Shown here: positions 5,682-11,530 of the stretch, one piece after another | Position numbering within the stretch: the first letter of the stretch is position 1 | Layout: every line of letters begins with the position of its first letter | Program-made: the position numbers and the translations under genes | The notes under the pieces: generated by a model | Database searches by the model: none | The model's input: the letters and a program-made list of their open reading frames with translations, nothing else | Told to the model about the DNA's origin: nothing | Assembly: GCA_002322865.1 (NCBI GenBank) | Contig: DCOH01000060.1 | Coordinates: forward strand, 1-11,530 | Direction: 5' to 3' | From: Sphingobacterium sp. UBA1575 | Lineage (GTDB): Bacteria > Bacteroidota > Bacteroidia > Sphingobacteriales > Sphingobacteriaceae | Length of the DNA: 11,530 bases

Positions 5682-5751
5682 GTAAGTGCATTGTAAGTAC
5701 CTTTTAACACTTACAACTCACTTACATGTCACTTACAACTCACTTGAACTT
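5682..5751. repeat. Inverted array of 11-bp repeats (2 + 4 units)
   Basis: Two units in one orientation (GTAAGTGCATT 5682-5692, GTAAGTACCTT 5693-5703) face four units in the other (CACTTACAACT 5708-5718, CACTTACATGT 5719-5729, CACTTACAACT 5730-5740, CACTTGAACTT 5741-5751), with TTAA between. Units are exactly 11 bp apart, about one helical turn. Segments 5682-5698 and 5709-5725 can form a 17-bp stem with two mismatches. The array lies about 200 bp before the hydroxylase ATG and 160-225 bp before the arsR ATG. Confidence 0.8.
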
Positions 5752-5952
5752 CGAAGATTTCCTAATCTTTTTCTTGTCTAGATTTTATTATTAAACATTT
5801 AGATTCAAATAATTCCTTTGAAATTTAAAATAATCTTTATAATTTAATATTTTAATTGAATTGCTGATCTGAATCAAGCATATCTGCCTTTCCCTTTCTC
5901 AACTGCCGACGACTTTTTCCAATTGTTAATTTCTTTACCTAAATAAATTGTC

Positions 5953-6753
5953 ATGGACTTTCTAGAAAAACTCCTGAACATCAATTCGAATTACATCATA
6001 ATCGGATTATTAACCATCTTCTTTTTGATGGAACAGTTATTTGCCAACCCTTTTGCTTTTCGAAAGCGAGGGAAGCACCTCTTCCAAAATATCCTCTTCC
6101 AGATCACCCTAACCTTGTTGAATATTTTTGTCATCGTCTTACAGGTGAAAGCAATCGACTGGTTGAATTCCCAAAAAATCGGGATGTTATTCTGGTTGGA
6201 ACTACCTTTATGGCTCAAATTGATCGTTAGTGTAATGCTGTATGATCTCACGACCTATTGGATCCACCAAGCAGCCCACAAGGTGCCTATCATGTGGAGA
6301 TTGCATCGTGTTCATCATAGTGATACCAGCATGGACTCTACCACCACCTTCCGTTTCCATCCTTTGGAAATGATCCTGGTCTATCAGGTCGGAAATGTGA
6401 TCACTGCCGGAATCTTCGGAACCGACGTCTTCTCCATGGCGCTCTATTATTTTATTCTCAACATCTTTCTCTTTCTGGAACATGCCAATCTACATTATCC
6501 GAACTGGATCAATAAGACCCTGGGGAAGATCTTTGTCATGCCCGATCACCATCGTGTACACCATCAACAAGAGCAATTTTATACAGATAGTAACTTCGCG
6601 GATATCTTTATCCTTTGGGATCGGATTTTCGGCACCTTTAAGACCATGCCTGTATCCCAAATGAAATATGGCCTGGAAGAATTTGAAGGCGATAGGAAAC
6701 AAAGTTTCTGGTACCTAATGAAAAGCCCTTTTATTAATGTTAAAAAACGTTAA
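5953..6753 (+). CDS. Fatty acid hydroxylase / sterol desaturase family membrane enzyme
   Basis: The 266-residue protein belongs to the fatty acid hydroxylase superfamily of membrane di-iron oxygenases. The histidine clusters are all present: HQAAH (105-109), HRVHH (118-122), a single His in FRFHP (136), HANLH (177-181) and HHRVHH (199-204). Membrane segments precede and separate them (about 14-30, 46-66, 78-100 and 140-175). The C-terminus has the usual FILWDRIFGTF (218-228). It should use O2 to hydroxylate or desaturate a lipid; the substrate cannot be told from sequence, and fatty acids, sphingolipids (abundant in Sphingobacterium) or carotenoids are all possible. The start ATG 5953 gives MDFLEKLL directly before the first helix. 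The gene stands alone, divergent from arsR. Confidence 0.87.
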   Translation: MDFLEKLLNINSNYIIIGLLTIFFLMEQLFANPFAFRKRGKHLFQNILFQITLTLLNIFVIVLQVKAIDWLNSQKIGMLFWLELPLWLKLIVSVMLYDLTTYWIHQAAHKVPIMWRLHRVHHSDTSMDSTTTFRFHPLEMILVYQVGNVITAGIFGTDVFSMALYYFILNIFLFLEHANLHYPNWINKTLGKIFVMPDHHRVHHQQEQFYTDSNFADIFILWDRIFGTFKTMPVSQMKYGLEEFEGDRKQSFWYLMKSPFINVKKR

Positions 6754-6775
6754 AGGAAGTTTTGATTAAAATATC

Positions 6776-6790
6776 GGCACAGCTCTTGCG
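6776..6790 (+). promoter_or_regulatory. Candidate sigma-54 promoter
   Basis: CGGCACAGCTCTTGCG matches the RpoN consensus TGGCAC-N5-TTGC in all core positions except the first T. GG (6776-6777) and GC (6788-6789) are exactly 10 nt apart, as required for the -24/-12 elements. A transcript would start about 6801. No ORF follows before the terminator at 6864-6900, suggesting an RNA gene. Confidence 0.55.
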
Positions 6791-6800
6791 TTTATCATAG

Positions 6801-6900
6801 TGTTAAACAAATAAAGAGTAATAGAGTAAAAATTTCATAATTTAGGTTAATAATTGGTTTGGTAAAATCCTGAGACTCCCAGTCCCAGGATTTTTTATTT
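6801..6900 (+). ncRNA. Candidate sigma-54-driven small RNA
   Basis: Between the predicted start of the sigma-54-like promoter (about 6801) and the end of a strong terminator (6900) lie about 100 nt with no ATG-started ORF. The first 60 nt are A/U-rich and mostly unstructured, with a short repeat AGAGTAAT/AGAGTAAA, and the 3' end is the stable terminator hairpin. This is the layout of a trans-acting small RNA. The alternative is that the segment is just the 3' UTR of the hydroxylase mRNA, whose stop is 110 nt upstream of the hairpin. Confidence 0.4.
6864..6900 (+). terminator. Strong Rho-independent terminator
   Basis: Arms 6864-6877 and 6881-6894 pair over 14 positions with a single A/C mismatch and a CCC loop, followed by TTTTTTATTTTT. 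It ends the candidate small RNA and would also stop read-through from the hydroxylase gene before the sigma factor gene. Confidence 0.88.
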
Positions 6901-6991
6901 TTGTTTAGCTGTGATTTTTCTCCAAACCATGCGAATAATACCATAAACAAGTGTATTGAAAATTAACAGAACCATTTTATCCACATGAAAC

Positions 6992-7534
6992 ATGAATCCC
7001 ACCATTAAATCGGAACGATTTCTTGCCATGGTTGAATCCCATAAAGGGATTATCTATAAGGTAGCGAATTCCTATTGTTTGGATTTGGAGGAGAGAAAGG
7101 ATCTGGTACAGGAGATCATCGTGCAGCTTTGGCGTTCCTTTGATCATTTTGATCCTCGCTTTAAATTCAGCACCTGGATCTATAAGATAGCCCTGAATGT
7201 GGCCATATCTTTTTATCGGAAGGAGTCTCGGAAAAATGCCAGATGGGGACCTTTATCGGAAAGTATTTTTCAAATCGCGGATCCCCAGGAAGACTTGCGC
7301 GATCTGGAAGATAAAAATGAAGATTTAGCCCTATTGCAAAAATTTGTTCTGGAATTGAAGGAGTTGGATAGGGCATTGATGCTGCTGTACCTGGACGAGA
7401 AAAGTTATCGGGAAATTGCAGAAATAATAGGGATTTCGGAAACGAATGTGGCGACCAAGATCAGCCGGATCAAATTGGTTCTCAAACAGAAATTTGAACA
7501 GATCAATCAAAAAAAATATAGTCATGGAAGATAA
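6992..7534 (+). CDS. ECF-type RNA polymerase sigma factor
   Basis: The 180-residue protein has the two-domain layout of an extracytoplasmic-function sigma factor. Sigma region 2 (residues 12-78) includes DLVQEIIVQLW (37-47) and FSTWIYKIALNVAISFYRK (59-77). Sigma region 4 (115-170) ends in the helix-turn-helix SYREIAEIIGISETNVATKI (138-157). There is no region 1.1 or 3. It should direct RNA polymerase to a small set of promoters under control of a membrane partner. The ATG at 6992 is used; the nearby ATG at 6984 is out of frame and stops after seven codons. It overlaps the next gene by 11 nt, indicating translational coupling and a functional pair. It is not of the FecI/FecR (TonB-receptor) arrangement, since no FecR-like gene follows. 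Confidence 0.88.
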   Translation: MNPTIKSERFLAMVESHKGIIYKVANSYCLDLEERKDLVQEIIVQLWRSFDHFDPRFKFSTWIYKIALNVAISFYRKESRKNARWGPLSESIFQIADPQEDLRDLEDKNEDLALLQKFVLELKELDRALMLLYLDEKSYREIAEIIGISETNVATKISRIKLVLKQKFEQINQKKYSHGR

Positions 7535-8192
7535 ACAGCTCTTATCACTCTGGAGAATGCAGAATGAAAAAATTGAACAGTCATTGAACATCAATCGCAC
7601 CCTTCTTTTGGATACTATTCAACAAAAAGCGAAGCATAGTATGAGTTCATTGGTCAGGCTGAAAACCTTAGGCATCATTGCTTTTGTATTTTACCTCTAT
7701 TTTTTAGGATACATTTTATACTCCTGTTTCGAAAATTATACGGAAGTTTCGATTTATTTTATGGTCTCTTTGTCGGCCATATTTTTGATCAACCTCAGGG
7801 GATTGGTGGATTACGTCAAGCACTTGATCTGGACCAATAATATCAATTATGAAGGCAATATCCTGGAAATTCAGCAGGAATTATCCCGCTTGCAAATATC
7901 CATTGTAGAACATACCAAGATCATGGTGCTTCAATTGCCTTTTTGGACCACATTATATTTGAGTGAGGAATGGTTTCCTTCCATGGTGAGTTGGAAATAT
8001 ATGATATTTCAAGGACTGTTGACCGGCACTATGACCTTTTGTGCCTATTGGTTGTACAAGAACCAGAACGTCGAGAACCTGGACAAAAAGTGGTATCGCT
8101 CGCTGATCGCTGGCTCAGGAGGAAAATCTGTCCGCAAAGCGTTGGAATTTTATAAAGAGATCGAAATTTTTAAAAAAGAAGCAACGGACTAG
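7524..8192 (+). CDS. Four-helix membrane protein, probable anti-sigma partner
   Basis: The 222-residue protein has a 45-residue cytoplasmic-looking N-terminus with LLSLWRMQNEKIEQSL (6-21) and LNINRTLL (21-28). Hydrophobic segments follow at about 46-68, 74-95, 130-148 and 157-178, then a basic C-terminal tail. Between helices 2 and 3 lies a 35-residue linker (96-130) likely to be helical. ATG 7524 (MEDKQLLS) overlaps the last 11 nt of the sigma factor gene; an ATG at 7446 would overlap it much more and adds an unrelated N-terminus. Position, overlap and a short cytoplasmic head before the membrane helices suggest it holds the sigma factor at the membrane. It lacks the HxxxCxxC zinc motif of classical anti-sigma factors and any FecR domain, so the role is inferred from context only. 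Confidence 0.65.
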   Translation: MEDKQLLSLWRMQNEKIEQSLNINRTLLLDTIQQKAKHSMSSLVRLKTLGIIAFVFYLYFLGYILYSCFENYTEVSIYFMVSLSAIFLINLRGLVDYVKHLIWTNNINYEGNILEIQQELSRLQISIVEHTKIMVLQLPFWTTLYLSEEWFPSMVSWKYMIFQGLLTGTMTFCAYWLYKNQNVENLDKKWYRSLIAGSGGKSVRKALEFYKEIEIFKKEATD

Positions 8193-8227
8193 CTGGCTAA
8201 ATATTCGGAATAACGCTGATTACTTGT

Positions 8228-8235
8228 TATCTTTG
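8228..8235 (+). promoter_or_regulatory. Promoter -7 element of rpe
   Basis: TATCTTTG is a perfect Bacteroidota TAnnTTTG box, 15 nt before the rpe ATG at 8251. A weak -33 candidate TTCGG (8204-8208) sits 19 nt upstream. Transcription would start near 8242, leaving a leader of about 10 nt. This also argues against the in-frame TTG at 8224 as translation start. Confidence 0.65.
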
Positions 8236-8250
8236 CAAAAAAATAACAAC

Positions 8251-8931
8251 ATGTCCTCACAAAAACATTTAATAGCACCTTCCATCTTAGCTGCGGATTT
8301 TGCTGATTTGAAAAAAGATATCCAAATGGTCAATGAAAGTGAAGCAGATTGGTTTCATATTGATATTATGGATGGGGTTTTCGTTCCAAACATCTCCTTT
8401 GGTTTCCCCGTGATGCAGGCCATCGCAAAGCATGCCCAAAAACCGTTGGACGTGCATTTGATGTTCGTTGATCCGGATCGCTACCTGAAAGTGTGTAAAG
8501 ATTCCGGCGCGGAAATCATCACCGTGCATTATGAAGCTTGTTCGCATCTACACCGTACCATCGCGGCTATTAAAGAATTAGGTTGTAAAGCTGGAGTAGC
8601 GTTAAATCCGCATACACCGGTAAGTTTATTGAAGGATATTATCCAGGATATCGACCTGGTTTGTTTGATGTCGGTGAACCCAGGATTTGGAGGACAGAAA
8701 TTTATTGAACGTACCTATGATAAGATCAAGGAATTGCGTGCCTTGGCCGTGGAAAATGATACCGATCTTTTGATCGAGATTGATGGGGGAGTGGGTACCA
8801 GCAATGCCGGACAATTATTGGCGGCTGGAGCGGATGTATTGGTAGCAGGAAGTTTTGTGTTCAGCTCGGAAAATCCGATCGAAACCGTAAAAACCCTGAA
8901 GGCGGTTGACCCAAGTTTGAAATACGTTTAG
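8251..8931 (+). CDS. rpe: Ribulose-phosphate 3-epimerase
   Basis: This cytoplasmic enzyme interconverts D-ribulose 5-phosphate and D-xylulose 5-phosphate in the pentose phosphate pathway. The 226-residue protein is full length and carries the whole signature of the family's TIM barrel: IAPSILAADF (8-17), HIDIMDGVFVPNISFG (36-51), DVHLMF (67-72), MSVNPGFGGQKFI (140-152) and EIDGGV (176-181). Catalytic Asp38 and Asp178 and metal-binding His36 and His69 are present, as is Ser11 in the substrate site. The phosphate-binding loop is GVGTSNAG (180-187) with VAGSFVF (198-204). ATG 8251 (MSSQKHLIAP) is chosen; the longer TTG start at 8224 lies inside the promoter. It has its own promoter and no partner genes, so it appears to be a stand-alone housekeeping gene. 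Confidence 0.97.
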   Translation: MSSQKHLIAPSILAADFADLKKDIQMVNESEADWFHIDIMDGVFVPNISFGFPVMQAIAKHAQKPLDVHLMFVDPDRYLKVCKDSGAEIITVHYEACSHLHRTIAAIKELGCKAGVALNPHTPVSLLKDIIQDIDLVCLMSVNPGFGGQKFIERTYDKIKELRALAVENDTDLLIEIDGGVGTSNAGQLLAAGADVLVAGSFVFSSENPIETVKTLKAVDPSLKYV

Positions 8932-9000
8932 GCTTTTGTTTAGAATATTTCCAAATTAGCTTGGAATGGCAGAATTGCAAATAAACATGGTTTTTTTTGG

Positions 9001-9008
9001 TATTTTTG
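9001..9008 (+). promoter_or_regulatory. Candidate promoter -7 element of the aconitase gene
   Basis: TATTTTTG is a perfect TAnnTTTG match 68 nt before the aconitase ATG. A TTG at 8975-8977 lies 23 nt upstream, at the far limit for a -33 element. The leader would be about 60 nt, with no obvious structure. Confidence 0.5.
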
Positions 9009-9076
9009 CTAATGTACTCAAACAAATTGAGGAAATGATTAGTAGTAGAGTTAAAATCTAATTAAAATAAAAATAA

Positions 9077-11344
9077 ATGGCTTTTGATATAGACATGATT
9101 AAGAAGGTTTATGCACAATATGATGAGCGCATCAATGCAGCTCGTCAGATTGTTAATAAACCATTGACTTTATCTGAGAAAATTCTGTATGCTCACCTTT
9201 GGGACGGAAACGCGACTGAAGCATACGAACGTGGAAAATCTTACGTGGATTTTGCACCGGATCGTGTAGCAATGCAAGATGCTACTGCACAGATGGCCTT
9301 ATTGCAATTTATGCAAGCGGGTCGTGCGAAAGCTGCAGTGCCTTCAACCGTTCACTGTGACCACTTGATCCAAGCTCGTGATGGCGCGGAGCAAGATTTA
9401 ACGCGTGCTAAACAAGAAAGCTCAGAAGTGTTCAACTTCTTAAGTTCTGTTTCTAATAAATATGGTATCGGTTTCTGGAAACCTGGTGCAGGTATTATTC
9501 ACCAAGTGGTATTGGAGAACTATGCTTTCCCAGGTGGTATGATGATCGGTACAGACTCCCACACCGTGAATGCGGGTGGATTGGGTATGGTTGCTATCGG
9601 TGTTGGTGGTGCTGATGCCTGTGACGTGATGGCTGGATTACCTTGGGAGCTGAAATTCCCGAAATTGATCGGTGTGAAATTGACTGGAAAACTTTCTGGT
9701 TGGGCAGCGCCAAAAGATGTGATTTTGAAAGTAGCGGGTATCCTTACTGTAAAAGGTGGTACCGGTGCTATCGTGGAATACTTCGGTGAAGGTGCAGAAT
9801 CTTTATCTTGTACAGGTAAAGGTACGATCTGTAACATGGGTGCTGAAATTGGTGCTACTACATCAACATTCGGTTATGATGAGTCTATGGAGCGTTATTT
9901 ACGTGCTACGGACCGTGCGGATGTTGCAGATGCAGCTAATGCGATCAAACAACACCTAACTGCAGATGCAGAGGTTTATGCAAACCCTGAGCAATACTTT
10001 GATCAATTGATCGAAATCAACCTGTCGGAATTGGAGCCTTCGTTGAACGGTCCTTTTACGCCAGATTTATACACGCCAATTTCTCGCATGCGCGAAGAGG
10101 CTGGTAAAAACGGATGGCCTACGAAAGTAGAGTGGGGATTGATCGGTTCTTGTACAAACTCTTCTTACGAGGATTTGTCTCGCGCTGCTTCCATCGCTCG
10201 CCAAGCCATCGAAAAAGGTTTGGTAACCAAAGCGGAATTTGGTATCAACCCAGGTTCTGAACAAGTTCGTTTTACAGCTGACCGTGATGGTTTGTTGAAA
10301 AACTTCGAGGACTTGAACGCAACAATCTTTACCAATGCATGTGGTCCATGTATCGGTATGTGGGATCGTGCAGGTGCCGACAAGCAAGAAAAAAATACCA
10401 TCGTTCACTCGTTCAACCGTAACTTCGCGAAACGTGCGGATGGTAACCCGAATACGTATGCATTCGTAACTTCACCTGAAATGGTAGCAGCAATCGCTAT
10501 CTCTGGTGATTTGGGCTTCAACCCGCTTACGGATACCTTGACCAACAAAGATGGTGAGCAAGTGAAATTGGATCCGCCTACTGGTGATGAATTACCTACT
10601 AAAGGTTTCGCAGTAGATGATCCAGGATACCAAGCTCCTGCAGAAGATGGATCAAATGTGGTTGTGGAGGTTTCCCCAACTTCTGATCGTCTGCAATTGT
10701 TAGAGCCATTTGCTCCTTGGGAAGGTACAGACTTGAAAGGTTTGAAATTATTGATCAAAGCGAAAGGTAAATGTACAACTGACCATATTTCGATGGCTGG
10801 TCCTTGGTTGAAATACCGTGGTCACTTGGATAATATCTCCAACAACATGTTGATCGGTGCGGTGAACTACTTCAACGAGAAAACAGATAACGTGAAAAAC
10901 CAATTGACTGGTGAATACGGTGCTGTTCCTGCAACACAACGTGCTTACAAAGCGCAAGGAATCGGTTCTATCGTGGTTGGTGATGAAAACTACGGTGAAG
11001 GATCTTCTCGTGAGCATGCAGCCATGGAGCCTCGCCACTTAGGCGTACGTGCGGTATTGGTGAAATCTTTTGCTCGTATCCATGAAACAAACCTTAAGAA
11101 ACAAGGTATGTTGGGTCTTACATTTGATAACAAAGAGGACTATGACAAAATCCAAGAAAACGATACAATCGATATCATTGGATTGACCGAGTTCGCTCCA
11201 AATAAACCTTTGACTCTTGTTCTTCACCATGAAGATGGTAGTTCTGAGGAAATCTTAGCTAACCATACCTATAACCAACAACAGATCGAGTGGTTTAAGG
11301 CCGGTGGTGCTTTGAATATTATCAGAGCTGGGCAGGCGTCTTAG
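9077..11344 (+). CDS. acnA: Aconitate hydratase, mitochondrial-type
   Basis: This TCA-cycle enzyme isomerises citrate to isocitrate through cis-aconitate with a [4Fe-4S] cluster. The 755-residue protein is full length for the mitochondrial-type branch, shorter than E. coli AcnA or AcnB. Cluster ligands are Cys359 in [11 protein letters not shown] and Cys422/Cys425 in [10 protein letters not shown], spaced as in porcine mitochondrial aconitase (358, 421, 424). Other family motifs are [10 protein letters not shown] (near residue 89), [13 protein letters not shown] (near 158), [15 protein letters not shown] (near 635) and a C-terminal swivel domain from about residue 560. ATG 9077 ([10 protein letters not shown]) is the only reasonable start. 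Codon use is more GC-rich and regular than in the rest of the window, fitting a highly expressed gene. It has its own promoter and terminator. The symbol is by function; Bacteroidota annotations also use acn. Confidence 0.96.
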   Translation: MAFDIDMIKKVYAQYDERINAARQIVNKPLTLSEKILYAHLWDGNATEAYERGKSYVDFAPDRVAMQDATAQMALLQFMQAGRAKAAVPSTVHCDHLIQARDGAEQDLTRAKQESSEVFNFLSSVSNKYGIGFWKPGAGIIHQVVLENYAFPGGMMIGTDSHTVNAGGLGMVAIGVGGADACDVMAGLPWELKFPKLIGVKLTGKLSGWAAPKDVILKVAGILTVKGGTGAIVEYFGEGAESLSCTGKGTICNMGAEIGATTSTFGYDESMERYLRATDRADVADAANAIKQHLTADAEVYANPEQYFDQLIEINLSELEPSLNGPFTPDLYTPISRMREEAGKNGWPTKVEWGLIGSCTNSSYEDLSRAASIARQAIEKGLVTKAEFGINPGSEQVRFTADRDGLLKNFEDLNATIFTNACGPCIGMWDRAGADKQEKNTIVHSFNRNFAKRADGNPNTYAFVTSPEMVAAIAISGDLGFNPLTDTLTNKDGEQVKLDPPTGDELPTKGFAVDDPGYQAPAEDGSNVVVEVSPTSDRLQLLEPFAPWEGTDLKGLKLLIKAKGKCTTDHISMAGPWLKYRGHLDNISNNMLIGAVNYFNEKTDNVKNQLTGEYGAVPATQRAYKAQGIGSIVVGDENYGEGSSREHAAMEPRHLGVRAVLVKSFARIHETNLKKQGMLGLTFDNKEDYDKIQENDTIDIIGLTEFAPNKPLTLVLHHEDGSSEEILANHTYNQQQIEWFKAGGALNIIRAGQAS

Positions 11345-11350
11345 AAGAGA

Positions 11351-11392
11351 TGTTAGATAATAGATATTAGATAATAGACATTAGATAATAAA
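11351..11392. repeat. Three tandem 14-bp repeats after the aconitase gene
   Basis: TGTTAGATAATAGA (11351-11364), TATTAGATAATAGA (11365-11378) and CATTAGATAATAAA (11379-11392) are head-to-tail units sharing TTAGATAATA. They begin 6 nt after the aconitase stop and end 9 nt before the terminator, so they are part of the 3' UTR. Confidence 0.85.
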
Positions 11393-11401
11393 CTATTGAG
11401 G

Positions 11402-11430
11402 AAAGGGCTGCGAATGCAGCCCTTTTTTTT
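11402..11430 (+). terminator. Terminator of the aconitase gene
   Basis: AAAGGGCTGC (11402-11411) pairs perfectly with GCAGCCCTTT (11416-11425) around a GAAT loop and is followed by an unbroken T run to 11430. It is the strongest terminator in the window. Confidence 0.93.
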
Positions 11431-11433
11431 CTG

Positions 11434-11530
11434 CGTCATTGCGAGGTTTTTTTTGCGTCATTGCGAGGAGTTTTTTTCGTCATTGCGAGAAGTTATTTCG
11501 TCATTGCGAGGAGGCACGACGAAGCAATCT
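11434..11530. repeat. Cluster of CGTCATTGCGAG repeats, reaching the window edge
   Basis: CGTCATTGCGAG occurs four times, at 11434-11445, 11456-11467, 11478-11489 and 11499-11510, spaced 22, 22 and 21 bp. The first three are followed by T-rich spacers. The last continues as GAGGCACGACGAAGCAATCT, where GCAAT inverts the ATTGC of the first half, giving the full dispersed palindromic element. Similar ATTGCGAGG...GAAGCAATC elements occur between genes in many bacterial genomes. The element is probably cut by the window end. Confidence 0.85.

Larger units (their letters stand above)
5526..5952. other. 427-bp gene-free region between arsR and the hydroxylase gene
   Basis: No credible ORF is present on either strand. 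From left to right it holds the arsR operator (5544-5559), an interrupted hairpin (5640-5676), the 11-bp repeat array (5682-5751) and an AT-rich stretch (about 5760-5860). The last 90 bp before the hydroxylase ATG at 5953 show no promoter I would call. The two flanking genes are divergent, so regulatory signals for both should lie here. Confidence 0.6.

Noticed and set aside
8224..8250. Longer rpe start at TTG 8224
   Set aside because: It would include the -7 promoter box at 8228-8235; ATG 8251 gives the usual family length.
8949..8968. Terminator after rpe
   Set aside because: TTCCAA/TTGGAA gives only a 6-bp stem and no T tract follows.
9510..11230. Several 60-117 codon minus-strand frames within the aconitase gene
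   Set aside because: All are antisense to a complete, strongly conserved gene whose codon bias keeps other frames open.
11434..11530. CRISPR array
   Set aside because: Repeats are only about 12 bp with 9-10 bp T-rich spacers, and no cas gene is present.
1..11530. tRNA or rRNA genes, insertion sequences, phage or integrase genes
   Set aside because: I looked for cloverleaf-like segments, transposase motifs and long terminal inverted repeats and saw none.

Overview
The window looks like a chromosomal stretch from a member of the Bacteroidota, most likely Sphingobacterium or a close relative. The reasons are: promoter -7 boxes of the TAnnTTTG type (upstream of rpe, the aconitase gene and the DUF1232 gene), weak or absent Shine-Dalgarno sites, a lipoprotein with a Bacteroidota-style signal peptide, an ArsR-DUF6428-arsenate reductase trio, and long, protein-like (mitochondrial-type) aconitase. 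The genus is an inference from general resemblance, not from a search.

Layout. (1) 1-1257: the last codons of an upstream gene, then an AT-rich lipoprotein gene of unknown function closed by a clear terminator. (2) 1237-3042, minus strand: a small DUF1232 membrane protein, and upstream of it a two-gene stress unit made of a KGG-motif disordered protein followed by a DUF892 (YciF-like) ferritin-fold protein, which is the same order as yciG-yciF in enterobacteria. (3) 3252-4022: an unrecognised five-helix membrane protein whose 3' end overlaps the next operon convergently. (4) 3985-5559, minus strand: an arsenic operon arsR - DUF6428 - arsC (thioredoxin-type arsenate reductase with its three cysteines visible), with two identical ArsR-type operators, one before arsR and one between arsR and DUF6428. 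No arsenite exporter is present in the window. (5) 5526-5952: a gene-free stretch with an unusual 11-bp repeat array and a hairpin. (6) 5953-6753: a fatty acid hydroxylase / sterol desaturase family membrane enzyme. (7) 6776-6900: a sigma-54-like promoter followed about 110 nt later by a strong terminator with no ORF between them, a good candidate small RNA gene. (8) 6992-8192: an ECF sigma factor overlapping by 11 nt a four-helix membrane protein that is probably its anti-sigma partner. (9) 8251-8931: ribulose-phosphate 3-epimerase. (10) 9077-11344: aconitate hydratase, followed by three 14-bp repeats, a terminator, and four copies of a CGTCATTGCGAG repeat running into the window edge.

Most coding content is ordinary housekeeping and stress functions. 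The parts most worth a second look lie between genes: the sigma-54/terminator pair, the 11-bp repeat array, the duplicated ArsR operator with a tandem 25/26-bp leader repeat, and the terminal repeat cluster.
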